The notes under the pieces: generated by a model
Seen by the model: only the letters and a program-made list of their open reading frames with translations
Databases searched by the model: none
Told to the model about the DNA's origin: nothing
Shown: in pieces, positions 44,823 to 55,171 of the stretch
Position numbering within the stretch: the stretch's first letter is position 1
Layout: every line of letters starts with the position of its first letter
Position numbers and translations under genes: made by a program
Origin: Monocercomonoides exilis
Lineage: Eukaryota > Preaxostyla > Oxymonadida > Polymastigidae
NCBI GenBank assembly: GCA_001643675.2
Contig: LSRY02000002.1
Span: 595,501 to 659,500 of the forward strand
Direction: 5' to 3'
DNA: 64,000 nt

Positions 44823-46433
44823 ATGATCATCCATTTTATTTTTTCACTTGGTATGATTGCAGAATGTACAAAAAGCCCTTCAAATAAAATAGAGGATTAT
44901 ATGAGTGAAGCACGAATTGTTGCAGCGAATATGACTGATATTGATTTGGTGGGTCAATTATTAATGCCTCATTTTTCGATGGTAGATGGAACAACAAATT
45001 ATATTGAATTATTTCAAAAATATAGAGTCGGTGGATTGTTGCTGGACGGTTCTGTAACTAATAGTGTTGGAAACCCTGCAAGATATGTTCGAACATTGAC
45101 TGACAAAATTAAACAAGCTGCACGACAGCTCCAAAAAGAAACTGGTTTAAATGCGGATCCCCTTCTGGGCATCGATCAAGAATTTGGGGTGGTTACGCGT
45201 GTTCGCGCTGGAATTGCGATTCTTCCATCAGCGATGGCTCTTGGAGCAATTCATGAACCGATGTTGGTTGAAAGAGGTTGGCTATATGCAGGGGAGGATC
45301 TTGCTGGTTTAGGGTTTAACATGGACTTTGGAACAGATGCAGATGTTTTGTCGAATGAAAAGAATCCAGTAATTGTGTCAAGATCATTCGGAGATAGTGT
45401 GAAGGCTGTGGCTGATAATGTGATGGCATCAGTTCGAGGACTTCAAAAATTCGGAGTTGCAGCAGTACTTAAGCACTTCCCCGGCCATGGAAACACTTCA
45501 TCTGATAGTCATTCAAGTCTTCCTGTTCTTAGTCAGTCTCTAGAAGAACTTAAAAACACTGATCTTCCTCCATTTCAAGCAGGAATACGAGCAGGGGCGT
45601 GGGGAGTGATGAATGGGCATTTGGATGTACGCGCTATTGATCCAGGAATGCCAGCAACGTTTTCATCGAAGATTTCAGGAGACTTGCTTCACAGCGGAAT
45701 GTCCTTCCAAGGAGTTGCTGTAACTGATGCAATGGGGATGGCGCCAGCACAGAAATGGGACTTTGGTGAAGCAGCTGTGCGAGCCGTGCTTGCCGGCAAC
45801 GACATTCTCCTCAAAACACCAGACGTTGCCAAGGCGCAGGCAGGGCTGTTGGAGGCCCTGCGGAGCGGGAGGCTTCCTCGAAAGGTGCTTGAGGATCGGG
45901 CAACGAAGGTGATCTCTCTCAGATTGCTTCTTTCTTCGTTTCCTCAGCCTGGGTTGGAAAAAGTGAACACCAACGAGAAGCAGCAGTTTGTGCGGTCTCT
46001 GCAGCGCATGGCAGTAACGGTGCTGAAGGGCCTTTGCGACAAGGCAATGATCACTTCGCCTGTGTTTGTGTCTGGGGGATTGGGAAATTACGCAGATCAG
46101 ACCTCTCGAATGAAGGCAAACCTGGCAGCGCTTGGATACATTGTGACAGAGAAGAGAGAAGAGGCGCTCAGCCACATCCACCTCGTGGGGTATAGTCAAG
46201 GTGAGGATGCACTGGACGACCGTGCGACTGTGACGGTTGCTATGGATACTCCTTTTATTTTGGGAAAGGCTAAATCACCATACAGAGTGGCAACTTACAA
46301 CAGCTGGCCCGACGCTATTGACGCTGCTACGGATGTGATCACTGGCCGACGCAACGCAAAGGGCATTTCACCAGTTAAGGTGGAAGGACTTCCGAGGTCT
46401 GCTTGCGTTAAAAAAACGCATTTGTTATTCTGA
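44823..46433 (+). CDS. Glycoside hydrolase family 3, NagZ-like beta-N-acetylhexosaminidase
   Basis: A single 536-residue frame. An N-terminal hydrophobic stretch (MIIHFIFSLGMIAEC) may be a signal peptide. The GH3 barrel shows PLLGIDQEFG near residue 113, the NagZ-type loop KHFPGHG near 217 followed by SDSH (the His-Asp acid/base pair of this subgroup), and VTDAMGM near 301 holding the expected nucleophile Asp. A C-terminal domain (about 400-536) resembles the extra domain of two-domain GH3 enzymes. In bacteria such enzymes release N-acetylglucosamine from muropeptides or chitin oligomers; here a role in digesting bacterial walls or glycans is inference. A bacterial origin by transfer is plausible from the family and lack of introns, but all neighbours are eukaryotic genes. 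The 3' half is distinctly more GC-rich than the 5' half. Confidence 0.9.
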   Translation: MIIHFIFSLGMIAECTKSPSNKIEDYMSEARIVAANMTDIDLVGQLLMPHFSMVDGTTNYIELFQKYRVGGLLLDGSVTNSVGNPARYVRTLTDKIKQAARQLQKETGLNADPLLGIDQEFGVVTRVRAGIAILPSAMALGAIHEPMLVERGWLYAGEDLAGLGFNMDFGTDADVLSNEKNPVIVSRSFGDSVKAVADNVMASVRGLQKFGVAAVLKHFPGHGNTSSDSHSSLPVLSQSLEELKNTDLPPFQAGIRAGAWGVMNGHLDVRAIDPGMPATFSSKISGDLLHSGMSFQGVAVTDAMGMAPAQKWDFGEAAVRAVLAGNDILLKTPDVAKAQAGLLEALRSGRLPRKVLEDRATKVISLRLLLSSFPQPGLEKVNTNEKQQFVRSLQRMAVTVLKGLCDKAMITSPVFVSGGLGNYADQTSRMKANLAALGYIVTEKREEALSHIHLVGYSQGEDALDDRATVTVAMDTPFILGKAKSPYRVATYNSWPDAIDAATDVITGRRNAKGISPVKVEGLPRSACVKKTHLLF

Positions 46434-46606
46434 ATTGTAATAACAAAGAGATGCTTTTAGTTTTATTACACATTGTAATTTACCTTGAGAGCCCAATATG
46501 TTTGAGGATTTTATTTGTTTGTTATAAGTTAAATTAAATAGATCTATTTTGTTTTATTTATGTTATTTGTCTGTGATACATATCTTCAATTTTTGTAAAT
46601 GATCTG

Positions 46607-49201
46607 ATGACAATAACAAAAACTTTTTCAAAAGTTTTTGAAATACTTACGATTTGCTTGTTGTTTACCGTCTTTGATGCAGTAAAGTTCATTTGTCCAT
46701 AACGCATTCTCCGAATAAAAGATGATAGCATGTGAAAATTTTTTTGAATTTCAGTTCTCAAAGTTTAACTTTATTAACAGAAAGAATTTATTGATGAAAG
46801 CTATCCTTATGTTTCAGGGAGTGTTTGCCCTAAAGGCAACAAAAATGTTCAAATTCTTCGCTCTGTCCTTCATCAACTTATCGACAGTTTGAAACAAACA
46901 TTAGATTGATTTTAACTTTATAAAAAACAATTTCAGAGCCCGGAAGCTGTAGAGATTTTATAAGACATGGAATCATTGAAAATGTGATAGAGCTACTTTG
47001 TAGTGATGCAACAGATGAAGAAATAGTATGATTTTTTTTTTTTTTCCTTGAATGAATATATTCTTTTGTTTGCAAAAGACTCTTTGCACTCAACTTTTGA
47101 GTGTTTTTTCTCTTCAACATCAAATTTCCAAAAATGTAACTTTAGAATGGAAAGAAGATTTTTCGCTTCAGCACTTGATAAAACTTTCAATGGTTAAATT
47201 TTTTTTCTCCAAAAGTTAATTTAAAAAATTTAAATTATTCATTATTTTCAGAACTCAAATCTAGAAACAAGCGCACATAGCATTTGTGCATTAATCCGAC
47301 TTGTCCAATTAGATCCAAGTGTTTCATCTTCAATATGTTCAAGCGTTTTAATAAAGAAATGTGTTACGATTCTCCTATCAACAAAAAAAGATGTCAATGA
47401 AGAAAAAAAGCAAATGCTGATAACTCAAAAATTGAAGCTTCTTGAGCTTCTTCGGAACTTGATTGCTATTCCAACAACTCCACTTTCATTGTTTGGAATT
47501 CAAAAGAAAAAAGGAAGCTTCTGTTTCGCAACAAATCTGCCTCCTCAAACACATCTGAATGAAAAAGATGTACTCTCAGAAACGAAAATCACTTCATCTC
47601 ATTCTTCTCCTTGCTTAACATCTCCTGAATCTTCCTCATCATTGTCTTTTTCTAAAGTCCCAGCTTCTTCTTCCACTCTTCTTTCAGTCATTGTGGATAT
47701 GGAAGCGAGTCCAATTGATGAACTTTCCGATGCTGCAACGCTTCTTCTTAAGCAGATCAAAAAACGGATTGCTTCGCAATTGCAGAACACGAAGGGCACA
47801 ATTGGATTGGGTGGAGATGTGATTTCTATGCTTGTCTGCTCGGAGCAGCGAACAGAATCGAATGAACCTGAACCTGTTCAAAAAGAAAGTGCAAACATCA
47901 CTTCACAGCAACTTCCCATTCCCCAGCCAGACATCAAAGATCATCCGATTTCTTCAAACACTCAGCTCTCCTCGCAAGTCTCCCTCGTCAAACTGAAGCA
48001 GTCTCCGTGTGCTTCACACTCTCCTTCACCTTCGCCATCGCCCCAGCTATCTGCATTTCATCCTCTTCTTCAGCACCCGCTGCCTTCGTTTGTGAAGGCC
48101 GAGCTTGTTTCGAGCTTCTCTCTCTGCCACGACGAGGAGGGCAGCGACGACTCATCGCTGGAGTCAGAAGAGGAATCTGAGCAGAGCGCAGCCCCTGTCC
48201 AATTGGATGGCCTGAATCCCTTGATGCGCGAGCTCGCTTCCTCTCCAGTAAACACCTCATCACCAGAACTCCCAATTTCATCTGTCTTCCCGCTGATGCC
48301 TTCGTTCAGCTCTCCAAATGCGCTTTCTGCCTCTCCGTCTCCGTTTCCGTCGCCGTCTCCCAATCTGCCTTCTCTTCTGCAGCTCGTGTGGAGGCGCGAG
48401 CATTACGGCGTGTGTGTTGTTGGCAACTGCCTCGGCAAGCCTCATCCAACTCCTCCTGTGCAAACAACAAAAGATGGAGTGGTCAGCGAGGAAGGTGGAA
48501 AAAGCAAAGGAGGAGTGTATGAAATGCAAGTGGCATTCCAAAATGACTACGATGCATTGTCGACTGGAGTTGGCATTGTTGAGGAAAACCATTTGTTTTT
48601 GCAGCGTGACATGTTGGGCGAGGACAGATGTTTGCTCAATTGTGTTAAATGCATTTAGATTTCTTATAATTGATATTATTGTTTTTTATTCATTAAAAAT
48701 ATATATATTCGCCTTATTTATTCATTAATTTTTTTTGTTACTTCCCTGTTTGCGCATTAGATTGTGGATCATTTGGATGTGGGTATGTTCATTTCATTAT
48801 TGAATTTCTTGTTTAAGTTTTTTTTTCTTTTATTGTACTTTTTTTTAGAGGGACTTTATGGTATGACAGTCAAATGAGCGATGGAAATTCCACCTGGCAC
48901 AACAACGCGATCATTACTCTTGTTGCGGATACGCGCGGATCTGTCTCTACTCTCCATCTCTTTATCAATGGAGAACAGCAACCATTGTTTTTTTCGCACC
49001 TGCCAAAGCATTTTCGTTTTGCGGTTTGAAATTTTAGTGCAAATATTATTTTTTTAATGCAATTTTTTTTTATTTCTTTAGATCGACTCTGAGTATGCGG
49101 GAACAAAAGTAACTTTTCTTTCACTTATTGAATGCTCTGAAACAAGAGTTAAGCAAAATCGCTTTCAAAAAGAATTTTGTTGGACATCTCATTCAAGATG
49201 A
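46607..49201 (+). CDS. ARM-like helical repeat protein with SPRY-like C-terminal domain, includes 22-nt microexon
   Basis: Supported exons are 46781-46886, 46937-47025, 47079-47192, 47252-48641, 48761-48782, 48849-49023 and 49082-49201; all junctions keep frame. A tentative first exon, 46607-46681 (MTITKTFSKVFEILT), joins in phase through a 99-bp GTAAAG...ACAG intron, giving 696 residues. The N-terminal third has armadillo-like amphipathic helices (IRHGIIENVIELLCSDA, TSAHSICALIRLVQLD). The middle is Ser/Pro-rich and probably disordered. The C-terminus (GTLWYDSQMSD, STLHLFINGEQQPLFF) resembles the SPRY-like domain common in oxymonad and trichomonad proteins. The 22-nt exon encodes CGSFGCG, joining the parts of that domain. 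The role is unknown; such domains bind proteins. The start exon is the least certain part. Stop is TGA. Confidence 0.75.
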
Positions 49202-49349
49202 TACAATTCATGATTATGCATTCGTGCACATTTTTAATTTTATTTTCATAAAACTATTTCAATTAAAAGAAAATTTTTGAAAAAAAAAATATATTTAGAT
49301 CATAACCATATTTTCCCGAGAATTAACCATCATTCATATCCAACATTCA

Positions 49350-50037
49350 ATGGTTTGCTCTTTCTTGTATTTACGATGACATCACATGATCTTACGAAAA
49401 TCCTGTTAATTAATATTTAATAATTTAATATATTCTCAATGGTCAATTGAAACTTTTAGCGCGATCGCTTTGTTCAAGTCGGAAGAGTTTGCATACTCAA
49501 TTATGGCCGTAGACAACGTCTATGCACAATTGTCGATATCATTGATCAAAATAAAGTTTATTTTGCTTATGCTTTTTGTAATGTACATTTGATATATTTT
49601 TTTTCTATGGTTTTTTTAATAAATCTATCTCATTTCGAAATGCTTCGTCTTCAAAGGTTTTGATCGACGGACCAAAAGCATTGACAGGAATTAGCCGTCA
49701 GGTTTGCAGTCTGAAGCGCCTTGCCCTTACACCATACACAGTCAAGATTCCACATGGAATTCATCATAAATATTTGGTTAAAAAATTCAAGAAAGCCCGC
49801 ATTCTTCGTCGTTTCGCAAGAACTGCATGGGCTAAAAAGATCAACAAACGTCAACACAAGCTTCATGAATCTGACTTTGACAGATACAAAGCAATGAAAA
49901 TGCATCGTGCTTCATTCTTTGGTCCTCATGTTCCAACAATTCCAGGAAAAGAGAAGCCAGAAAAGAAGAAGCCTGCAGTTAAAAGATCAAAGAAAGTTGC
50001 AAAGAAATCAGGGAAAAAAATTGAAAAGAAAGAATAA
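49350..50037 (+). CDS. RPL14: 60S ribosomal protein eL14
   Basis: Exons are 49350-49352 (only the ATG), 49460-49555 and 49657-50037, giving 159 residues. Introns are 107 bp (GTTTGC...TTTAG) and 101 bp (GTTTAT...CAAAG). The protein starts MRDRFVQVGRVCILNYGRR and shows the eL14 KOW-type segment (VDIIDQNKVLIDGP). The family's conserved RTAWAKKINKRQHK and FDRYKAMKMHR region follows, then a Lys-rich tail. It is a structural protein of the large subunit. The intron directly after the initiator codon is inferred: no ATG in the second exon's frame fits the family N-terminus, while this donor/acceptor pair yields it exactly. The stop codon overlaps AATAAA, and another AATAAA lies at 50068-50073. Confidence 0.92.
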
Positions 50038-50215
50038 ATGATTGCCATGTTTCTTTTTTCATCTCAAAATAAACGTTCCGACTCGTAAAACAAGCAATTT
50101 TTTTTTTTTAATATAAAAACAATAACACAAATAATGAATATGTGCCATTAAATTGAGATTTTAAAGGGGCATTATGGTATTTAAAGACTATTTTTAACGG
50201 ATTTGCTTTGCCTAT

Positions 50216-51100
50216 TCATTCTCCAATTTCGTTTGTTTCCTCTTCTTCTTCTCCTTCACTCTCATCACCTAACTCATCCTTCATTCTGTAAATGAACGGG
50301 AAAAGTTAAAATGCAAGATATTGAAGATAAAGCAACAAACTGCATCCTCATTGAATTGGCAACAGCAGCCAGTCTCATTGATAATGTTTGTTCTGTTGAT
50401 TTTTCTGTTTGTGCAACAGGAGAAGATGTAAGTTTTTGTGATATTATTGGCAAGCTTAGCTCGGATGAAACTGTTGCTTGTTGATTTTTTGTAACGGATA
50501 AATCTTCAGAGGTCTCTGATTCTGAGTTCGTCGGTTGGTTTATTGATGTTACTGCACTATCAAATAGTTTATGGATTTGTGTTTGATATTGCTTTTGAAG
50601 TTCAAGTTCGACATCTCATGAAATAATCACAAGAAATGGCAAATATATTTTATTGAAGTGAAATTTTCTTTATTGAAAAGAATCGATACCTGATAATTGC
50701 TCACTGTATAGATTTGATTTAACCATTTGAATAATTTTTGGATAAGGATGCAAATATCCGGATGGTTCGACAAAATTCTAATGGAAAAACGTTCAGTAAA
50801 GAAAGGATGAAAAACAAACTTCCGGGATATCTGTAAATAAAGGCTTGTACGATGAATAGGCAAGTCTGTGTCCATAATCGATAACATGTCCAACAGATAT
50901 TTCTTGATTTAAAAGAGGTGGTTGATTTATAATAAAAAAGTTGTTTGCAAACTTTGTGAATTTGCAGTGCGCTTTCGGTATTCATCTATAATTTCTTTAG
51001 CTTCATCTAAAACATGAATTGTTTCATCTAGTTGCAACAAATATGTTTGAAAAATAAATTGCTTCGCTTGATGACGAGTTAATTCATCTTGAATAGACAT
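50216..51100 (-). CDS. MED4: Mediator complex subunit 4 homologue, five exons
   Basis: Exons on the minus strand are 51100-50953, 50902-50820, 50777-50690, 50614-50341 and 50285-50216, giving 220 residues. Introns are 50, 42, 75 and 55 bp. No single long frame reveals it. The N-terminus is a helical segment (LLQLDETIHVLDEAKEIIDE). The diagnostic MED4 block is ISVGHVIDYGHRLAYSS, matching the family's YAHRISYTT helix. It is followed by a Pro-containing loop ending LHPYPKIIQM, matching the family's PYPTxxEM. A Ser/Gln-rich part and acidic tail (EGEEEEETNEIGE) follow. MED4 sits in the Mediator middle module and links transcription factors to RNA polymerase II in the nucleus. The gene converges on RPL14, with 178 bp between stop codons. 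Confidence 0.85.
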
Positions 51101-51250
51101 TATTATTTATTATGGGTGTTTTGATTAATTCAAAATACACAAGAAAACATATTCGTTCTTAAAAACAATAACTATTTGAGAAGTATTTTGTTAGTTGCAA
51201 GTTTGGCTTCTTGCGCCCAACTTTCATTGTGCAAAAAGTTTGTGATTCTT

Positions 51251-52655
51251 TTACTTCTTTTGGCCAAGGTTGTATCTCTAAATATTTAAAATTATGAAAA
51301 ATGAAAATTCTTAATGAAAATAGTAATTAATAAGTGCCATACAAATAGCAAAATGTCTCCATCAGCAACTTCATAATCCTTTCCTTTTGTTACATTTTTT
51401 CCAGCTTCTTTAACAGCTTTTTCTGATCCAAGTGCTTTAAAATCTTCGTACTTCATTGTTTCAACGCATACAAATCCTTTCTCAAAATCAGTATGAATAA
51501 CAGCACCAGCACGGGGAGCTTTTGTTCCGTGTCTAATTGTCCAACATCTAACTTCATCTTCTCCTGCTGTAAAGAAATGAATCAATGACAATGCACTGTA
51601 TCCAACAAGAATAATCTTTGGAATAGCAGATGCAGTTTTATTTTCTTTGCAAAAGTTTTCTCTGTCCTCTGGTGTCATTTCAGAAAGCTGTTCAAAAATG
51701 TTATTTTTATAATTTTATTGAAGATAAAAAATAATTTCTTTACCTCTCTTTCAAGATCTGCAGAGAAAAGAATCATTGATTCTCCTGGTTGATGCTCATC
51801 GACCCATTGTTTAACCTGAAGAACGTGTCTACCTCTTTTGTGAATGTAACTTTCTTTGTTCATGTTTACAAGAACAACTTGAGGTTTTGTTGTGAGTAAT
51901 CCAAATGTGTTAATCACTTCAACTTCATTCGGTTCCCACTTTCCAAAGCGCACATCAGTTCCACTTTTCATGAGTTCAATGCATTTTTTAATTGTATCCT
52001 AATTATTTATAAAAAATATATAATATTATTGTTTTAAAAATATCATACCAATTCAAATTTTTTCACTTTATCGTTTGTTCTTCCAACTATTCGTTCTAAT
52101 CCCTCAACTTTTGAAGTGAGAACTTCAATATCCTTCATTCGTAATTCTGAGCATACAATATCCAAATCGCGACATGGATCAACACTTCCTTCAACATGAA
52201 CAATATCTTCATCTTCAAAAATACGTACAACGTGGTATATTCCATCAACTGCGGAAATATTACTCAAAAATTGATTTCCAAGCCCTTTTCCTTCTGAAGC
52301 TCCTTTGATCAATCCAGCAATATCAGTAACCTGCAAAAAAGCTGGAATACGTCTTTTTGGCTTGTAAGATTCACATAAATGCTCCCATCTTTCATCTGGA
52401 ACTTGAGCGCGGGCTGTCGTTGGATCTGCAGTATGAATTTATCGTAAAAAATTATGTAACGACAAATTATTTGAAAAACAAAAACAGAAAACCTATTGTG
52501 CAAAAGGGATAGTTTTCAGCTGGAACTTGGCTGTTTGTCAAAACATTGAAAAAAGTGGACTTCCCTACATTGGCTAATCCAACCACTCCCATTGTTAAAG
52601 TATTGCTTGAGCGGCCAAATAATACTTTTTTAGGTGCTTGTTCCTTTGGTGGCAT
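51251..52655 (-). CDS. OLA1: Obg-like ATPase 1 (OLA1/YchF family), five exons
   Basis: Exons on the minus strand are 52655-52493, 52425-52049, 51998-51744, 51687-51343 and 51277-51251, giving 388 residues, close to the family's ~395. Introns are 67, 50, 50, 56 and 65 bp... the four present are 67 (52426-52492), 50 (51999-52048), 56 (51688-51743) and 65 (51278-51342). The P-loop GLANVGKS is at 26-33, the G3 motif is [10 protein letters not shown], and the G4 region is NMNKES rather than NKxD, as expected for the ATP-preferring branch. The C-terminal TGS domain ([18 protein letters not shown]) is intact. OLA1 binds ribosomes and tunes translation and stress responses in the cytosol. The last exon is only 27 nt, encoding RYNLGQKK and the stop. 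Confidence 0.96.
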
Positions 52656-53358
52656 TTATGATAAAAATATGGGCTACCCCAATATTTTCAAATACAAATT
52701 CAAATTATCATTTTTTTTATGTGGCGACTTTCACCGAAATTTATTCAAAATAAGAATTGTTTCATACAAAATAGTAATTTCTGCATTTTAAATCAAAAGT
52801 TTGGCAGAAGAAAAAAATAATTTATGTTATCTATTCAGTTATTGAAAAATAACCTTCAAATTATTGTTCATAATCTCACGGAATTTTGCAAATCCCATTT
52901 TTCCCCTTGTATGTTTGCATTGAATGAGTATTGAGACATTCTATGTGCATTTTTGAACAATATTTTTAAATTTTTCATTTTGAATTATTTTTAGCGTTTA
53001 ACTCAAAAACAACATCTTCACATAAGAAATGTCTCCTTTTTTGTTTTATAAACTGAAACTATCATCATTATCAAAAGATATTCTATTCATTTTGCATTTT
53101 GTTGGTTCATATTTCAATTGACGAATGCTTAATTATGTTTGAAAATTGAAATACAACCTTTTCAAATTAGTTTTTTTTCAGAAATGTTAATAGAAAAGTC
53201 TTTTTTGTAAATCAATAAGCAAAATCTAATTTTGTATTTGAAAGAATTAAATTCGATGAATGACTCCATTGGAGTGGATTAAAAAATTATCCAACTTATT
53301 TTTCTCAGAGTTCTTGATAATGTGATTTTTGATCATTCATATAATAAATATTATTGAT
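52656..53358. other. Divergent intergenic stretch
   Basis: AT-rich, about 700 bp, between the starts of OLA1 (minus) and the two-span protein gene (plus), so it should hold both promoters. A CTCAG at 53303-53307 could be an acceptor for an unseen 5' exon of the plus-strand gene. Nothing else is recognised. Confidence 0.45.
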
Positions 53359-54636
53359 ATGGATATGGAAAAACTGTTACCTTCTGAAAAAGTTAAATTT
53401 GCTGCAATTCAAAAATTCGCTGAAACTCTGCCAGATCAACAGAAACAAAAATGCACGCAATTGTTTATGCCCAATGATGATTCTTTACCAGATGCTGTTT
53501 CAATGGAAGAATTTTCAAAAGAGCTTTCTGTCAGAGATAAAGTTTTGTTTTGGAAAGCTGTTAATGAATGTAATGATGCATTTAATCCGAATTTGCAATC
53601 TGAATTACACAAAAATAATATGGACGGAGAATTATTACATCCGGAGATAATCAATCAAAAGGAATTCACATCCATTGAGAAAGAATTACAATTTGAGCAA
53701 CAAACATGCTGCGAACCTATGCATTTACAAAAATCAGCCATTCACCAGATTTGGGAAGCAAGTTATGTTGCTCCAATTTTGGATAAGGATGGAGTTCCAT
53801 CAGTAATTCATTATTCTCGTCTTATGCTTGACTACGATGAATATTTGCCTTTTCTAAAAGCAGATGATTTGTGGAACAATAAAACGCAAATACAGTTAAA
53901 TTTGGCAAATAAGGCAATTTGTTCGAATTTATTTTTGGATGATCGATCACTTGGAGATGATCAAAAAGCAGTAATAATTGAATTCAATCGTCTATTGCAA
54001 AAGGAACGTGACAAAGCATATTTCCAAACCAAATTTTATCTAAGCAAGGAATGTGTGAATATTGTTTCCTGTATATTTATTTTTATTGGAATAATGATGA
54101 TTTTTGGTCATTTCTATTTTCGACTTTACGGGGGATATATATCGAGAAGAATGCTACTTATTCCTGGGGTAATTCTTTTATTGTTGCATTTTACGATATT
54201 TGGGTTTCAATGCTTTGCAAGTGGCTATTTTGTTTCGTTGGGAAAAAAGCGATCTCTAACAGATCCTGCCTTTGAAGGCAAATTGAAGAGAGTAATGAGG
54301 CCCTGTGTGGAAAAGCGAGTTAAAAATTGGAAGTACAAAAAGGAATGGAGATGGATAATGAGCAAAAAAGAGCAAAAGATAGCCAAGAGATTTGAGGAAA
54401 TGGAATATTTTATGGGAGATGGAAATGATTTAATTATTGGAGACGAAGAGGAGGAAGAGAAAAAGCGTCTTAGAGCAATTCAATCAAATATTATTCACAA
54501 GAAATTTACCACAAATGCAGCATTTGAACAAGATAGTCATCTATCTTTACCAAGAAATGATAGCCAGTCATTTTTTTTAACTTCTTCTCGTTCAGCTTTT
54601 AACATTTTCAAGAAGGATGTTCATGCAGTTAATTAA
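53359..54636 (+). CDS. Protein with two membrane spans, function unknown
   Basis: 425 residues from the ATG at 53359 (MDMEKLLPSEKVKFAAI); the frame is open upstream but lacks an earlier ATG. Two hydrophobic segments sit close together near 234-254 (IVSCIFIFIGIMMIFGHFYF) and 264-287 (LLIPGVILLLLHFTIFGFQC). They form a membrane hairpin with a short basic loop (RLYGGYISRR), so both termini probably face the cytosol. The N-terminal 230 residues are soluble and helix-prone (FAETLPDQQKQK, DEYLPFLKADDLW), with some resemblance to RGS-type all-helical domains. That resemblance is weak and not claimed. The C-terminus is basic and then acidic (WKYKKEWRWIMSKKEQ, DEEEEEKK). No family was recognised. The gene is AT-rich. 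The stop codon lies in ATTAAAG. Confidence 0.8.
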   Translation: MDMEKLLPSEKVKFAAIQKFAETLPDQQKQKCTQLFMPNDDSLPDAVSMEEFSKELSVRDKVLFWKAVNECNDAFNPNLQSELHKNNMDGELLHPEIINQKEFTSIEKELQFEQQTCCEPMHLQKSAIHQIWEASYVAPILDKDGVPSVIHYSRLMLDYDEYLPFLKADDLWNNKTQIQLNLANKAICSNLFLDDRSLGDDQKAVIIEFNRLLQKERDKAYFQTKFYLSKECVNIVSCIFIFIGIMMIFGHFYFRLYGGYISRRMLLIPGVILLLLHFTIFGFQCFASGYFVSLGKKRSLTDPAFEGKLKRVMRPCVEKRVKNWKYKKEWRWIMSKKEQKIAKRFEEMEYFMGDGNDLIIGDEEEEEKKRLRAIQSNIIHKKFTTNAAFEQDSHLSLPRNDSQSFFLTSSRSAFNIFKKDVHAVN

Positions 54637-55135
54637 AGATTTTTATTAAAAACGAACATTTCCTTCCTTGTATAGTTTTATTTTCAATTGTTTATTGTTA
54701 TCATTTTGAGCAACATTATCTTTTAAATGAATTCCTGAATGTTAATGTTGCGATTAATATTTTGAATTAATTATTTATTTAGTTTGCAATAATTTTTTGA
54801 TGATGTTTTTGATATTTTTTAATTTGTAATGATAATGATTAATTTTGTTCATGCACTTACTTTTTGAGTTTTAATATTTTTTCTGTTTTTTGCGTATAAT
54901 TTTTCATCATTTTCAATTTGATGATTTTATTTTGATGTGATTTTGCATGGAGTTGCAATTCAAGGAATGTGCATTAACATGCATGTAACGATGAAATGAA
55001 TATTTTTTTTTTTTTTTGTTTAATGATAATAAAAAAGGGAAAAATTTTTTTGGTTAATCAAATTAGTGAATTCAGACGAGTTAAAGAACATGATTTAAAG
55101 CTTTATGACAATTCTCTTTTATTTTTGTTTTAAAC

Positions 55136-55171
<36 letters not shown>

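Noticed and set aside
44823..46433. Bacterial contamination explaining the GH3 gene
   Set aside because: The flanking DNA is continuous with spliced eukaryotic genes within 150 bp on either side.
48642..48658. End of the ARM/SPRY-like protein at the TAG at 48656-48658
   Set aside because: Stopping there would discard three downstream exons that join in phase into a recognisable SPRY-like domain.
55137..55168. 32-bp A-run as the tail of a retroposed gene
   Set aside because: No decayed coding sequence or target-site duplication was seen next to it; it may be a plain homopolymer.
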